Shown piece after piece: positions 1-7,864 of a stretch of DNA of 43,008 nt. The first letter of the stretch is position 1, and each line of letters starts with the position of its first letter. The stretch is taken from positions 1 through 43,008 of the forward strand of contig JAFLTB010000015.1 in the NCBI GenBank assembly GCA_022510605.1. The letters are read 5' to 3'. The notes beneath the pieces are model-generated. The model was not told the origin of the DNA. It was given only the letters and a program-made list of their open reading frames with translations, and did not search any database. A program made the translations under genes and the position numbers. Origin of the DNA: Lachnospiraceae bacterium. GTDB lineage: Bacteria > Bacillota > Clostridia > Lachnospirales > Lachnospiraceae.

Positions 1-73
1 CCTTTTCGTTTGAGCGGTTTATATTCTAACACAAAGAGTAATTGATGTCAAATTTAACTTTGTAACAGGATAG

Positions 74-274
74 CGTTTCCAAAGTGGGGAGATTTATAAA
101 TGTAACCATTTAAAACAAATAAAAATGGATTTTGCGACCAAACACGACAGCATCCAGGCTTATATTGTAAATAAAGGCATGACAGAAATTACCCTCCATC
201 TGGGGAACCTTACCGACGATGAGCGGGATATCATCTTAAAGGGATGCCTGATTAACTATAACCGAAAGAACTAA
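74..274 (+). pseudogene. C-terminal remnant, possibly of an aconitase-family hydratase
   Basis: An open frame runs from just after a stop at 71-73 to a TAA near 272-274. The only ATG, at 125, has no ribosome binding site in front of it and would give 49 residues. The end of the product (LTDDERDIILKGCLINYN) looks to me like the extreme C-terminus of some aconitase/hydratase proteins, but this is from memory and weak. The codons upstream of the ATG do not read as a natural protein. I read it as the tail of a deleted gene rather than a working small protein. A hairpin terminator follows at 293-314. Confidence 0.3.
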
Positions 275-292
275 GAATCTTAGAAACATAAA

Positions 293-325
293 AGCGGCTC
301 CTTTGGGAGCCGCTCATTGTTTATT
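293..325. terminator. Bidirectional hairpin terminator
   Basis: A 9 bp perfect stem (AGCGGCTCC at 293-301, GGAGCCGCT at 306-314) has a 4-base loop. T-rich sequence follows on the plus side and a T-rich run follows on the minus side. It can end both the remnant on the plus strand and the ferredoxin gene on the minus strand. Confidence 0.75.
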
Positions 326-352
326 GTCTTTCATTGCTTCATGACAGGTTAG

Positions 353-541
353 TTACGATACCGAAATGGCATCTACCGGACAATTATCTGCTGCATTTTT
401 GGCTTCTTCTTCCAATTCAGGAGGAACTTCATCTACCTGTGCTTCCGCCTTTCCGTCGTCGTTAAATTCGTATACCGTATTGCAGGCAGACACACACAAT
501 CCACAGGCAATACAGGTGTCCTGGTCAACAAATGCTTTCAT
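353..541 (-). CDS. Small [4Fe-4S] ferredoxin
   Basis: A 62-residue acidic ferredoxin, a cytosolic low-potential electron carrier. It has C-x2-C-x2-C-x3-C near the N-terminus (CIACGLCVSAC) and a single CP motif near the C-terminus (DNCPVDAISV). This is the layout of single-cluster ferredoxins such as that of Thermotoga. Only five cysteines are present, so the extra cysteine of the first motif has no disulfide partner. I take the ATG at 541 because AAAGGAG lies 8 bases upstream; an in-frame GTG at 550 is too close to that site. It stands alone, between a terminator and a structured repeat, with no oxidoreductase partner beside it. Confidence 0.9.
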   Translation of the reverse strand: MKAFVDQDTCIACGLCVSACNTVYEFNDDGKAEAQVDEVPPELEEEAKNAADNCPVDAISVS

Positions 542-604
542 GACATACACTCCTTTATGATTAGTGGGAATATTATGCCCTTAAAGTATGAAATTATACG
601 GGGC

Positions 605-787
605 TGAGTTGCCGTATTATGTAAAAACTGTATTTTTGGCGTAAAAAGGACTTGCCGCCTTATGCGGCAATGTCAATCATGCAGAAAATCGCATCTGGAA
701 AACTAGTTTTCCCATGGCGATTTTCCTGCATGATTCACTCATCACAAAATGTGATGAGTGCTTTTTACGCATAGACATGGAGTTTCA
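605..787 (-). repeat. Structured interspersed repeat, copy 1 (inverted)
   Basis: A 183 bp element homologous to 10841-11031 in reverse orientation. Its ends are TGAGTTGCC (605) and GGAGTTTCA (787). Inside are a closing stem GCGTAAAAAG (639-648) / CTTTTTACGC (761-770), a hairpin TTGCCGC/GCGGCAA (652-670), a long central hairpin based on AATCATGCAG (675-684) / CTGCATGATT (726-735), and a hairpin CACTCATCAC/GTGATGAGTG (736-760). No open reading frame is conserved with the other copies. It resembles a MITE-like element or a family of structured RNA. Confidence 0.85.
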
Positions 788-821
788 AAATATAATACCA
801 CCAACCCAGGCCCCGTATAAT

Positions 822-1091
822 TTAATCTTCCTCAATCACTTGGATTTCCAGGTAGTCAAAATCCACAGTCTCAATAAAATTATCCTGATAAAACCTGGTT
901 TTATCCACCCGCTTAAATTCTTCAATATTTTTATCCAGCCAGATTGGCTCCTGCAAATCAAAGGCCATACAAAACTCATGCAGGCCGGCAAAGACTTTTT
1001 TGGTTCGGTTTATGGACAAATCTGAATCTTCGTACACCATGTCCTGAAGCAGACGATTGTCCCGAAAGACCTTTCCCCAGATACGAAACAT
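822..1091 (-). CDS. Small conserved-looking protein of unknown function
   Basis: An 89-residue protein starting MFRIWGKVF. I do not recognise a named domain. It is soluble, with no signal peptide or membrane segment, and mixed alpha/beta by eye, with an acidic C-terminus ending in a run of hydrophobic and acidic residues. I chose the ATG at 1091, which has GAGGT five bases upstream. An in-frame ATG at 1103 would add four residues but has a poorly spaced site. It is a lone minus-strand gene between the repeat at 605-787 and the divergent relQ promoter. Length and codon use look normal for a real gene, but function is unknown. Confidence 0.65.
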   Translation of the reverse strand: MFRIWGKVFRDNRLLQDMVYEDSDLSINRTKKVFAGLHEFCMAFDLQEPIWLDKNIEEFKRVDKTRFYQDNFIETVDFDYLEIQVIEED

Positions 1092-1185
1092 GACAGACCT
1101 CATTTCCTGCGGCGGACAAAAGTGTGTCTACCGCACAATTATGAGTTGAATTATAAAGAGTTTTCCTCAAAAAGTAAAGAATTAT

Positions 1186-1213
1186 TTGACTTTATCACTA
1201 TTTCACATATAAT
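1186..1213 (+). promoter_or_regulatory. Sigma-A-like promoter for relQ
   Basis: TTGACT (1186-1191) and TATAAT (1208-1213) are separated by 16 bases. Transcription would start near 1220, so the large inverted repeat at 1232-1287 would sit in the 5' untranslated leader of relQ. Confidence 0.6.
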
Positions 1214-1311
1214 ATTAAGTAGGATATGATAATGTGGGTGTCAAAAGGGTGCTGCGCACCAACCGTAGGTGCTTTTGACACCCACATCATATGATGAATT
1301 TTTATATGTGA
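1203..1311. repeat. Nested palindrome in the relQ leader
   Basis: A perfect 16 bp inverted repeat (1232-1247 with 1272-1287, core GTGGGTGTCAAAAG) encloses GGTGC-TGC-GCACC, whose right arm can pair instead with a later GGTGC (1268-1272). A further outer pair TCACATATAA (1203-1212) / TTATATGTGA (1302-1311) frames it. No T-run follows, so it is not a simple terminator. It may be a leader structure, an RNA stability element or a palindromic repeat. Confidence 0.7.
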
Positions 1312-1354
1312 TATTTTCACCGGCCGCACAGGGTGTGGCAGATTGGAGAAAACT

Positions 1355-2035
1355 ATGTTAGATGGTGAATTACATACTTCATATATGCCCCAGGTTCATC
1401 TTCCGAAAGACATGGATAAGGTATTTGCCAATGAGCCGAAGGAATTTGAGGAACTGCTGATGATATATAACTGTGCCATTAAAGAGGTACAGACGAAATT
1501 GCAGGTGCTGAACGATGAACTTTCACTGACCAGAAACCGGAATCCCATTCAGTTTATCAAAAACCGCATCAAACATCCTGACAGCATTGCTACCAAATTG
1601 AAAAAAAAGGGGCTCCCCATTACGGTAGAAGCCATTGAGAAAAATCTCAATGATGTGGCAGGCATCCGGGTAATCTGCGCTTTTATAGATGATATTTACC
1701 AGGTGGCGGACATGCTGACGGCACAGGATGATATAGAGTTGATTAAGACAAAGGATTACATAAAAAATCCCAAAATGAATGGATACCGCAGTCTGCATCT
1801 GATTGTGGAGGTGCCGGTATTTTTTTCTGACCACAAGAAACAGGTCCGGGTGGAGGTGCAGATTCGCACCATTGCCATGGACTTCTGGGCCAGCCTGGAG
1901 CATCAGGTAAAATATAAGAAAAGTGTAAAAGATGCGGAAAACATTGTATATGAACTGCGGGCCTGTGCCGATGTGATTAACCGCACCGATCACCACATGC
2001 AGGCCATACGGGACCGCATTGTGGAGTTTGATTGA
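1355..2035 (+). CDS. relQ: Small alarmone synthetase (RelQ/YjbM type)
   Basis: GTP pyrophosphokinase of the small RelA/SpoT type. It makes (p)ppGpp from ATP and GDP or GTP and triggers stringent-response signalling in the cytosol. The 226-residue length fits a synthetase-only protein: there is no hydrolase, TGS or ACT domain. Family motifs visible include RIKHPDSIATKLKKKG, the LNDVAGIRVIC strand, DYIKNPKMNGYRSLH and VEVQIRTIAMDFWASLEH. The start is the ATG at 1355, six bases after GGAG; an in-frame TTG at 1343 overlaps that site. It is first in the plus-strand run and follows a promoter and strong palindrome that may control it. Confidence 0.92.
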   Translation: MLDGELHTSYMPQVHLPKDMDKVFANEPKEFEELLMIYNCAIKEVQTKLQVLNDELSLTRNRNPIQFIKNRIKHPDSIATKLKKKGLPITVEAIEKNLNDVAGIRVICAFIDDIYQVADMLTAQDDIELIKTKDYIKNPKMNGYRSLHLIVEVPVFFSDHKKQVRVEVQIRTIAMDFWASLEHQVKYKKSVKDAENIVYELRACADVINRTDHHMQAIRDRIVEFD

Positions 2036-2058
2036 AAAATGGAGGTTAGTAGAAAAGT

Positions 2059-2904
2059 ATGGCAATACGAATTGATGGAAAAAGTATTTCTACCCAGGTA
2101 AAGGATGAATGCAGAGAAAAAGTGGCAAAGGAAGGACTGGATATTACGCTGGCAGTGATTCAGGTGGGAAATGATCCGGCCTCCAGCGTATATGTGGGTA
2201 ACAAGAAAAAGGCCTGTGAGTATATTGGGATTTCCTCCCTTGCCTATGAACTGCCGGAGGACACCAGCGAAGCGGAACTTTTGGAACTGGTGGAGAAATT
2301 AAACCGGGATGAATCGGTAAACGGTATATTGGTGCAGCTTCCCTTACCGTCCCATATTGATGAGGACAGAGTGATTCAGACTATTTCCCCGAAAAAGGAT
2401 GTGGATGGATTCCATCCTCAGAGCGTGGGAGCGCTAAGCATTGGACAACCAGGCTTTGTGTCCTGCACTCCGGCAGGAATTATCCAGCTGCTGAAACGGA
2501 GCGGTGTGGAGATGGATGGAAAGGAATGCGTCATTGTAGGCAGAAGCAATATTGTAGGCAAACCTATGGCCATGCTGATGCTGCGGGAAAATGCCACCGT
2601 CACCATCTGTCACAGCCACACGGCGAATCTGAAAGAAGTAACGAAACGTGCCGATATTCTCATTGTAGCCATCGGCAAACCCAAATTTATCACCAGTGAT
2701 TATGTGAAGGAAGGCGCCGTGGTGATTGATGTGGGAATTCATCGTAATGAAAATAATAAACTTTGCGGGGATGTGGACTTTGATGATGTTGAACCGGTTG
2801 CTTCAGCCATTACTCCGGTTCCCGGTGGTGTAGGCCCTATGACCATAGCCATGCTGATGAATAACTGCGTGGAGGCGAAAAATGCTGGCGGGAGGAAGGA
2901 ATGA
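2059..2904 (+). CDS. folD: Methylenetetrahydrofolate dehydrogenase / cyclohydrolase
   Basis: Bifunctional cytosolic enzyme interconverting 5,10-methylene-THF and 10-formyl-THF through methenyl-THF, supplying one-carbon units for purines and formyl-Met. At 281 residues it is full length. Motifs are YVGNKKKACEYIGI with the catalytic lysine, GILVQLPLP, PKKDVDGFHP, the nucleotide-binding GRSNIVGKPMAMLML, and TPVPGGVGPMT near the end. A GGAGG lies at 2041, rather far from the ATG. It ends in a 4-base ATGA overlap with rimO, which suggests translational coupling. Confidence 0.97.
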   Translation: MAIRIDGKSISTQVKDECREKVAKEGLDITLAVIQVGNDPASSVYVGNKKKACEYIGISSLAYELPEDTSEAELLELVEKLNRDESVNGILVQLPLPSHIDEDRVIQTISPKKDVDGFHPQSVGALSIGQPGFVSCTPAGIIQLLKRSGVEMDGKECVIVGRSNIVGKPMAMLMLRENATVTICHSHTANLKEVTKRADILIVAIGKPKFITSDYVKEGAVVIDVGIHRNENNKLCGDVDFDDVEPVASAITPVPGGVGPMTIAMLMNNCVEAKNAGGRKE

Positions 2905-4238
2905 AACTCTTTTTTGTTTCTTTAGGATGCGATAAAAATTTAGTAGACAGTGAAAAGATGTTAGCGCTTCTTACCGCTCATGAGATTACCGTTACCGAGG
3001 ATGTGCGGGAAGCGGAGATTATTATTGTCAATACCTGCAGTTTTATCCATGATGCCAAGCAGGAGAGCATTGAGACTATTTTAGAGATGGCACAGATGAA
3101 GGAGGAGGGAAACTGTCTGGCTCTGATTGTCACCGGTTGTCTGGCCCAGCGCTACGCCGGGGAAATCCGGGAAGAGATTCCCGAGGTGGATGCGGTGGTG
3201 GGAACCACGGCCTACGATGCTATTTGGGAAGCAGTGGAAAAATGTCTGGAAGGGGAAAAACCCTGTCTGATGCGGGACATCCAGTATATGCCGGAAGGTC
3301 TTACTGAGCGTGTGGCGGCTTCCACGGGACACACGGCTTATCTGAAAATAGCTGAGGGCTGCAATAAGCGGTGTACCTACTGTATTATCCCAGCCCTGCG
3401 GGGAAATTACCGCAGTGTACCCATGGAGGAACTGTTAGAGGAAGCAGCACAGCTTGCCAGGCGGGGAGCAAAGGAACTTTTGATTATCGCTCAGGAAACC
3501 ACCGTCTATGGCATGGATTTGTATCAGGAGAAAAAATTGCCGGAGTTACTGAAAAAACTCTGTGAAATTCCAGGTATTGAATGGATTCGCCTGTTGTACT
3601 GCTATCCGGAGGAAATTACTGAAGAATTGCTAGTTACGATAAAACAGGAACACAAAATCTGCCATTATCTGGATTTGCCCATCCAGCACTGCTGTGATGA
3701 TATTTTAAAGAGGATGGGACGAAAAACCACAAAGACAGATTTAATAGAAAAAATATCCATGATACGGGAGATTCTGCCGGATGTTGCTCTGCGTACCACC
3801 TTGATTAGCGGATTTCCGGGAGAGACGGAGAAACAGCACAAAGAATGTGTGGAATTTGTTGCGGACATGAAGTTTGACCGTCTCGGTGTATTTCCCTATT
3901 CTCCGGAGGAGGGAACGCCGGCGGCAGAATACGACGGCCAGATTCCGGAGGAAACAAAAAGACAGTGGGCCGATGAACTCATGGAGGCAGAGCAGGAAGT
4001 TATTTTCCGCCAGAATGAGGGATGTATCGGCAGACGCCTTTCTGTGATTGTGGATGGCTATCTTCCCGAGGAGGAAGTATATGTAGCCAGAAGCTACCGG
4101 GATGCACCGGATATTGACGGCTGTGTGTTTTTTCCGGCAGCTTATGAAATTCTGTCCGGCACCGTTCTTTCGGTGCAGGTAACCGATGCCAGAGGCTATG
4201 ACTTAATTGGCGAAATCTGTAGCGAGGAGGAAGAGTAA
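2901..4238 (+). CDS. rimO: Ribosomal protein S12 methylthiotransferase
   Basis: Radical-SAM methylthiotransferase that adds a methylthio group to an aspartate of ribosomal protein S12. The 445-residue protein has the order expected for the family: an N-terminal MTTase domain with FVSLGCDKNLVDSE and NTCSFI cysteines binding one cluster, then the radical SAM motif GCNKRCTYCIIP (C-x3-C-x2-C), then a C-terminal TRAM-like region. S12-type identity rests on the LGCDKN and PALRGNYRS signatures, which are typical of RimO rather than MiaB. It overlaps folD by 4 bases and is followed at once by pgsA. Confidence 0.95.
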   Translation: MKLFFVSLGCDKNLVDSEKMLALLTAHEITVTEDVREAEIIIVNTCSFIHDAKQESIETILEMAQMKEEGNCLALIVTGCLAQRYAGEIREEIPEVDAVVGTTAYDAIWEAVEKCLEGEKPCLMRDIQYMPEGLTERVAASTGHTAYLKIAEGCNKRCTYCIIPALRGNYRSVPMEELLEEAAQLARRGAKELLIIAQETTVYGMDLYQEKKLPELLKKLCEIPGIEWIRLLYCYPEEITEELLVTIKQEHKICHYLDLPIQHCCDDILKRMGRKTTKTDLIEKISMIREILPDVALRTTLISGFPGETEKQHKECVEFVADMKFDRLGVFPYSPEEGTPAAEYDGQIPEETKRQWADELMEAEQEVIFRQNEGCIGRRLSVIVDGYLPEEEVYVARSYRDAPDIDGCVFFPAAYEILSGTVLSVQVTDARGYDLIGEICSEEEE

Positions 4239-4784
4239 ATGAATGTACCCAACCGTTTGACCATACTGCGTGTGATCATGATTCCTCTGTTTGTCATTGC
4301 CATGCTGTGGCAGTCCCTGCCATATTCGGACTATATCGCAGGGGGGCTGTTTATCCTTGCCTGCCTGACGGATTTTCTGGACGGTTATCTGGCGAGAAAA
4401 TACAATCAGATTACTACCTTTGGGAAATTTATGGACCCGCTGGCGGACAAAATCTTAGTCTGTGCGGCTCTGCTTTGTTTTCTGGCCGACGACAACTCGG
4501 AAATGCCGGTCTGGGTGGTAATTATCATTATCAGCCGGGAATTTATCATCAGTGGTTTTCGCCTTGTGGCAGCGGAAAAGGGTGTCACTATAGCTGCCAG
4601 TTATTGGGGAAAGGTAAAGACGGTTGTCCAGATGGGTATGTCGATTTTGCTGATTTTTAATTTTACCCATCCCGTATTCCGGATAATAGATGCAATATTT
4701 ATATATTCTGCCCTTGTTTTGACGATAATATCTCTGGTAGATTATCTTTATAAAAACCGTGCCGTAATGAAAGAAGCCGGTTAA
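4239..4784 (+). CDS. pgsA: CDP-diacylglycerol-glycerol-3-phosphate phosphatidyltransferase
   Basis: Membrane enzyme making phosphatidylglycerol phosphate from CDP-diacylglycerol and glycerol 3-phosphate. This is the committed step toward phosphatidylglycerol and cardiolipin. The 181-residue protein has the CDP-alcohol phosphotransferase signature DG-x2-AR-x8-G-x3-D-x3-D, split here as DGYLARKYNQ, FGKFMD and PLADK. About five hydrophobic membrane segments are visible. The ATG follows the rimO stop codon without any gap. Its own stop codon lies within the first unit of an 18 bp tandem repeat. Confidence 0.95.
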   Translation: MNVPNRLTILRVIMIPLFVIAMLWQSLPYSDYIAGGLFILACLTDFLDGYLARKYNQITTFGKFMDPLADKILVCAALLCFLADDNSEMPVWVVIIIISREFIISGFRLVAAEKGVTIAASYWGKVKTVVQMGMSILLIFNFTHPVFRIIDAIFIYSALVLTIISLVDYLYKNRAVMKEAG

Positions 4785-4853
4785 TAATCTGTTAAATACA
4801 CAGATTCTGTAGAATGCACAGATACTGTCAAATAAACAGATAATCAGTATAGG
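4782..4853 (+). repeat. 18 bp tandem repeat between pgsA and cinA
   Basis: Three units starting ACAGAT at 4800, 4818 and 4836 have an exact 18-base period, and a more diverged unit at 4782-4799 covers the pgsA stop codon. CTGT recurs at the same offset in three units. The array fills the whole gap up to the cinA ribosome binding site. Confidence 0.55.
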
Positions 4854-4864
4854 AGATACCCAAT

Positions 4865-5356
4865 ATGTCAAAAGAATTGGAACTTGTCAATAAACTGACA
4901 AAAAAAAGATATACGATATCTACAGCTGAATCCTGCACAGGAGGTCTTCTGTCTGGCACCATTGTCAATGTCAGTGGTGCTTCCGAGGTACTGCACAGCG
5001 GTTTTGTTACCTATGCCAATGAGGCAAAAGAGCAGTGGCTGTCTGTACGTCATGATACGCTGGAGCAATATGGAGCGGTTAGTCACCAGACGGCGGAGGA
5101 AATGGCACTGGGCTGTGCCCGGGCCGCCGGAGCAGATATGGGTCTGTCTACTACAGGCATTGCAGGACCAGGAGGCGGCACACCGGATAAGCCGGTGGGG
5201 CTTGTCTATATTGGCTGTGCCCTGCACGGAAAAACCACTGTTTGCCGTCATGTGTTTTCCGGCGACCGGTATCAGGTGCGGAACCAGGCTGTTCAGGCAG
5301 CCATGGATTTGGCAATACACTGTTTGAATCAGGAAATGGATTCTTATAAGGAGTAG
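4865..5356 (+). CDS. pncC: CinA C-terminal-type nicotinamide-nucleotide amidase
   Basis: Cytosolic amidase expected to hydrolyse nicotinamide mononucleotide to nicotinate mononucleotide for pyridine nucleotide recycling. The 163 residues contain only the CinA C-terminal domain, with motifs TAESCTGGLLSG, SGFVTYANEAK, GAVSHQTAEEMA and STTGIAGPGGG. The N-terminal molybdopterin-binding-like domain of full CinA is absent. The start has AGGAG about ten bases upstream. In many Firmicutes a full cinA gene sits between pgsA and recA; here the position after pgsA is kept, but recA does not follow. Confidence 0.92.
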   Translation: MSKELELVNKLTKKRYTISTAESCTGGLLSGTIVNVSGASEVLHSGFVTYANEAKEQWLSVRHDTLEQYGAVSHQTAEEMALGCARAAGADMGLSTTGIAGPGGGTPDKPVGLVYIGCALHGKTTVCRHVFSGDRYQVRNQAVQAAMDLAIHCLNQEMDSYKE

Positions 5357-5363
5357 TGATATT

Positions 5364-5876
5364 GTGAAAAAAAGTAAGTGCCGATTTTTTATAGTGCGGA
5401 CGGCAGTTATCCTATGGCTGGCGGCGATGCTGTCCACCGGATGTGGCCATGGTGGAGAGGAAGCTCCTTTACAGACTGCCGTGCCCACACAGAAAAGCAC
5501 TATGAAAACACTGACAATCTATTCCATTGACTCGGATAATATGACATTGATACCGGTTTCGGTCAAAAAAGAGGAGCAGAAAATTACCGCCTGGTATATT
5601 GCTTCACTGGTTCTGGAAAACCTGAATAAGGACGACATTGAGGTTACCGTTGTGGAGAAAAAGAAAAAAAAGGTTTATGTATCCTTTTCTACCCACGGAA
5701 AACCGGTGCAAAATTGTAATAAAGAGATGGAAACTCTCATACTGGACTGCTTTTCCAACAGCATTCTTGACAATGTAAAGGGATGCGATCAGGTGATATT
5801 CCGGTGTGATGGCAACAAAGAATACCGGAGCAGCCAGTATTCCTTTGGCTTAGAGGAGGCCTACGCCTCCAAATAA
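5364..5876 (+). CDS. Lipoprotein with a GerMN-like domain
   Basis: A 170-residue exported lipoprotein. A basic N-terminus and hydrophobic stretch lead to the lipobox LSTGC, with the lipidated cysteine at about residue 27. The rest (about 45-165) has the alternating strand and helix pattern of GerMN domains of spore germination and sporulation proteins: a strand-rich KKVYVSFS region, then a helix and a final VIFRCDGN strand. That assignment is by pattern only. The start is GTG at 5364, with AAGGAG ten bases upstream. It could act at the membrane or cell wall; the partner is unknown. Confidence 0.75.
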   Translation: MKKSKCRFFIVRTAVILWLAAMLSTGCGHGGEEAPLQTAVPTQKSTMKTLTIYSIDSDNMTLIPVSVKKEEQKITAWYIASLVLENLNKDDIEVTVVEKKKKKVYVSFSTHGKPVQNCNKEMETLILDCFSNSILDNVKGCDQVIFRCDGNKEYRSSQYSFGLEEAYASK

Positions 5877-5927
5877 AGGGAGGGAGACACCTCCCTCAAA
5901 AAATAAGAGCAACGTTAGAGGTCACGT

Positions 5928-7175
5928 ATGAAACGAGTTGTGGTAATTGGCGGAGGGGCGGCTGGCATGATGGCGGCTATCTGGTGCGCCAGAAACGGCA
6001 GCCAGGTCACTTTGCTGGAGCAAAATGAAAAACTGGGCAAGAAACTGTTCCTCACAGGTAAAGGAAGATGTAATATCACCAATGCCTGTGATGTTTCCGA
6101 CCTGTTTTCCCATGTGATTTCTAATCCTAAATTTTTATATAGCGCCTTTTACGGCTTTTCCAATGAAGACACGGCCGCCTTTTTCAATGCTTTGGGCTTA
6201 AAGACCAGAGTAGAGAGAGGGAACCGTGTATTTCCTTGTTCGGATAAATCCTCGGATGTGATTCGGGTATTGCAGCAGGAGTGTGAACGCCAGGGTGTGG
6301 CTGTGAGGCTCTTTACAAAGGCAGCGGATGTTCTGGCCTCGGAGGGAAAAGTCACCGGTGTGAAACTTTGCTCCGGTGAAACTCTTCCGGCAGAGGCCGT
6401 CATAGTTGCCACGGGCGGTCTGTCCTATTCCTCCACTGGTTCTACCGGCGATGGATACCGGATGGCAGAAAAACTGGGGCATACAGTCACAGCACTTCGT
6501 CCCGGACTCACCGGCCTTCTTGTCCGGGAGAAAACCCCTTCCATATTACAGGGGCTTACCCTGAAAAATACAGCGGTGGAAATTACCGCTCCCTCTGGTG
6601 GAAAAAAGAAACTCTACCAGGGCTTTGGAGAGTTACTGTTTACGCATTATGGTGTCAGCGGGCCATTAATGCTCACAGCCAGTTCCCTGTTAGGAGACCG
6701 GCTGGCAGAGGGGGCACTGGTTTTGCACATAGATTTAAAGCCGGCGTTATCGGCTGAACAGTTAGATGCCAGGCTTCTCCGGGATTTTGAAGAAGCGGGA
6801 AATGCCAATGTAAAAAACGCCATGGCGCACCTCCTTCCCAAAAGTATGATTCCGGTACTTCTCACTGCCTGTGGTATTCCGCAGGAGGAGAAAATCAACC
6901 AGCTGACAAAGAGGGAGCGTCGGTGCATCGCCGATGGAATGAAGGATTTCTGCCTGACCCTGACTGGTACAAGAGATATGGAGGAGGCTATTATAACCAG
7001 GGGCGGCATCTGTGTAGATGAAGTAGATCCCTCTACCATGGAATCCAGACTGGTAAAGGGCTTATATTTTGCAGGGGAAATTTTGGATTTAGACGCTTTA
7101 ACCGGCGGCTTTAATTTACAGATTGCATGGTCTACCGGTTGCATGGCCGGTAATCAGATAGATTCCATGGATTAA
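5928..7175 (+). CDS. BaiN/YhiN-type FAD-dependent oxidoreductase
   Basis: Flavoprotein of the HI0933/YhiN family, 415 residues, which is the usual length. The N-terminus has the FAD dinucleotide-binding motif VIGGGAAGMMAA and the family signature LGKKLFLTGKGRCNITNA. A second signature near the C-terminus, GLYFAGEILDLDALTGGFNLQ, closes the FAD site. Some members reduce bile-acid intermediates (BaiN) or are called aminoacetone oxidases, but the physiological substrate of most is unknown, and this gene sits with housekeeping genes rather than a bai cluster. The short GGGAGG/CCTCCC hairpin just upstream (5878-5896) has no T-run and is unlikely to stop transcription. Confidence 0.9.
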   Translation: MKRVVVIGGGAAGMMAAIWCARNGSQVTLLEQNEKLGKKLFLTGKGRCNITNACDVSDLFSHVISNPKFLYSAFYGFSNEDTAAFFNALGLKTRVERGNRVFPCSDKSSDVIRVLQQECERQGVAVRLFTKAADVLASEGKVTGVKLCSGETLPAEAVIVATGGLSYSSTGSTGDGYRMAEKLGHTVTALRPGLTGLLVREKTPSILQGLTLKNTAVEITAPSGGKKKLYQGFGELLFTHYGVSGPLMLTASSLLGDRLAEGALVLHIDLKPALSAEQLDARLLRDFEEAGNANVKNAMAHLLPKSMIPVLLTACGIPQEEKINQLTKRERRCIADGMKDFCLTLTGTRDMEEAIITRGGICVDEVDPSTMESRLVKGLYFAGEILDLDALTGGFNLQIAWSTGCMAGNQIDSMD

Positions 7176-7201
7176 AAAGATGATAGAAAAGAGGAGAGTA
7201 T

Positions 7202-7864
7202 ATGAAGATTGCAATTGACGGACCTGCCGGCGCAGGCAAAAGTTCCATCGCTAAATTGGTGGCAGAGGAGATATCCTTTGTATATGTGGACACGGGGGCC
7301 ATGTTCCGCACCATAGCCTATTATTTTCTGACAAATGGCATTGACCCGGCCGATGAGGCGGCGGTGAAAGCAGACTGTGAGCAAATTCAGATTGGTATTG
7401 AGTATAAAGAGGGGGAACAGCACATTTTCCTGAATGGTACCGATGTATCAAAAGAAATCCGCCAGGAAGAGGTGGGGAAAAATGCCTCAGTGGTGGCCCG
7501 CTACGGCTGTGTCCGGGAAAAACTTTTGCAGATGCAAAGGGAACTGGCAGAGAAGAGCAATGTGATTATGGACGGCCGGGATATCGGCACCGTGGTGCTT
7601 CCGGATGCGGAGGTGAAAATCTACCTGACGGCCAGCTCTCTTGTGCGGGCAAAACGCCGGTATGCACAGCTGCAGGAAAAGGGAGAGGACTGTAATTTAG
7701 AAGAAATTGAAAAGGATATTATTGCCCGGGATGAACAGGATATGAACCGGGCGATTGCCCCGCTTCGCCAGGCAGAGGACGCCATTCTTGTGGACACTTC
7801 GGATATGACAATTCCAGAGGTGGTGGCAAGAATCCGTGCATTGGCAGAGGAGGCAGGAGCATGA
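7202..7864 (+). CDS. cmk: Cytidylate kinase
   Basis: Phosphorylates CMP and dCMP with ATP in pyrimidine nucleotide salvage and recycling. The 220-residue protein has the P-loop DGPAGAGKSS, the substrate motif YVDTGAMFRTIAYY, DGRDIGTVVLP and the lid region RDEQDMNRAIAPLRQAEDA. AGGAG precedes the ATG. The stop overlaps the ispH start by 4 bases. The cmk-ispH-rpsA order is common in Clostridia. A second, divergent CMP-kinase-like gene is present at 30198. Confidence 0.96.
   Translation: MKIAIDGPAGAGKSSIAKLVAEEISFVYVDTGAMFRTIAYYFLTNGIDPADEAAVKADCEQIQIGIEYKEGEQHIFLNGTDVSKEIRQEEVGKNASVVARYGCVREKLLQMQRELAEKSNVIMDGRDIGTVVLPDAEVKIYLTASSLVRAKRRYAQLQEKGEDCNLEEIEKDIIARDEQDMNRAIAPLRQAEDAILVDTSDMTIPEVVARIRALAEEAGA

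Noticed and set aside
714-1025. A 103-codon open frame on the plus strand across repeat copy 1 and the small minus-strand gene
   Set aside because: It begins inside the structured repeat, has no ribosome binding site and lies antisense to a more plausible gene.
4865-5356. The cinA-type gene considered as a truncated pseudogene
   Set aside because: The C-terminal domain occurs alone as a working amidase in many bacteria, and this gene has its own start and binding site.
5878-5896. GGGAGG/CCTCCC hairpin between the GerMN-like gene and the flavoprotein gene
   Set aside because: The stem is short and no T-run follows on the plus strand, so it is not called a terminator.
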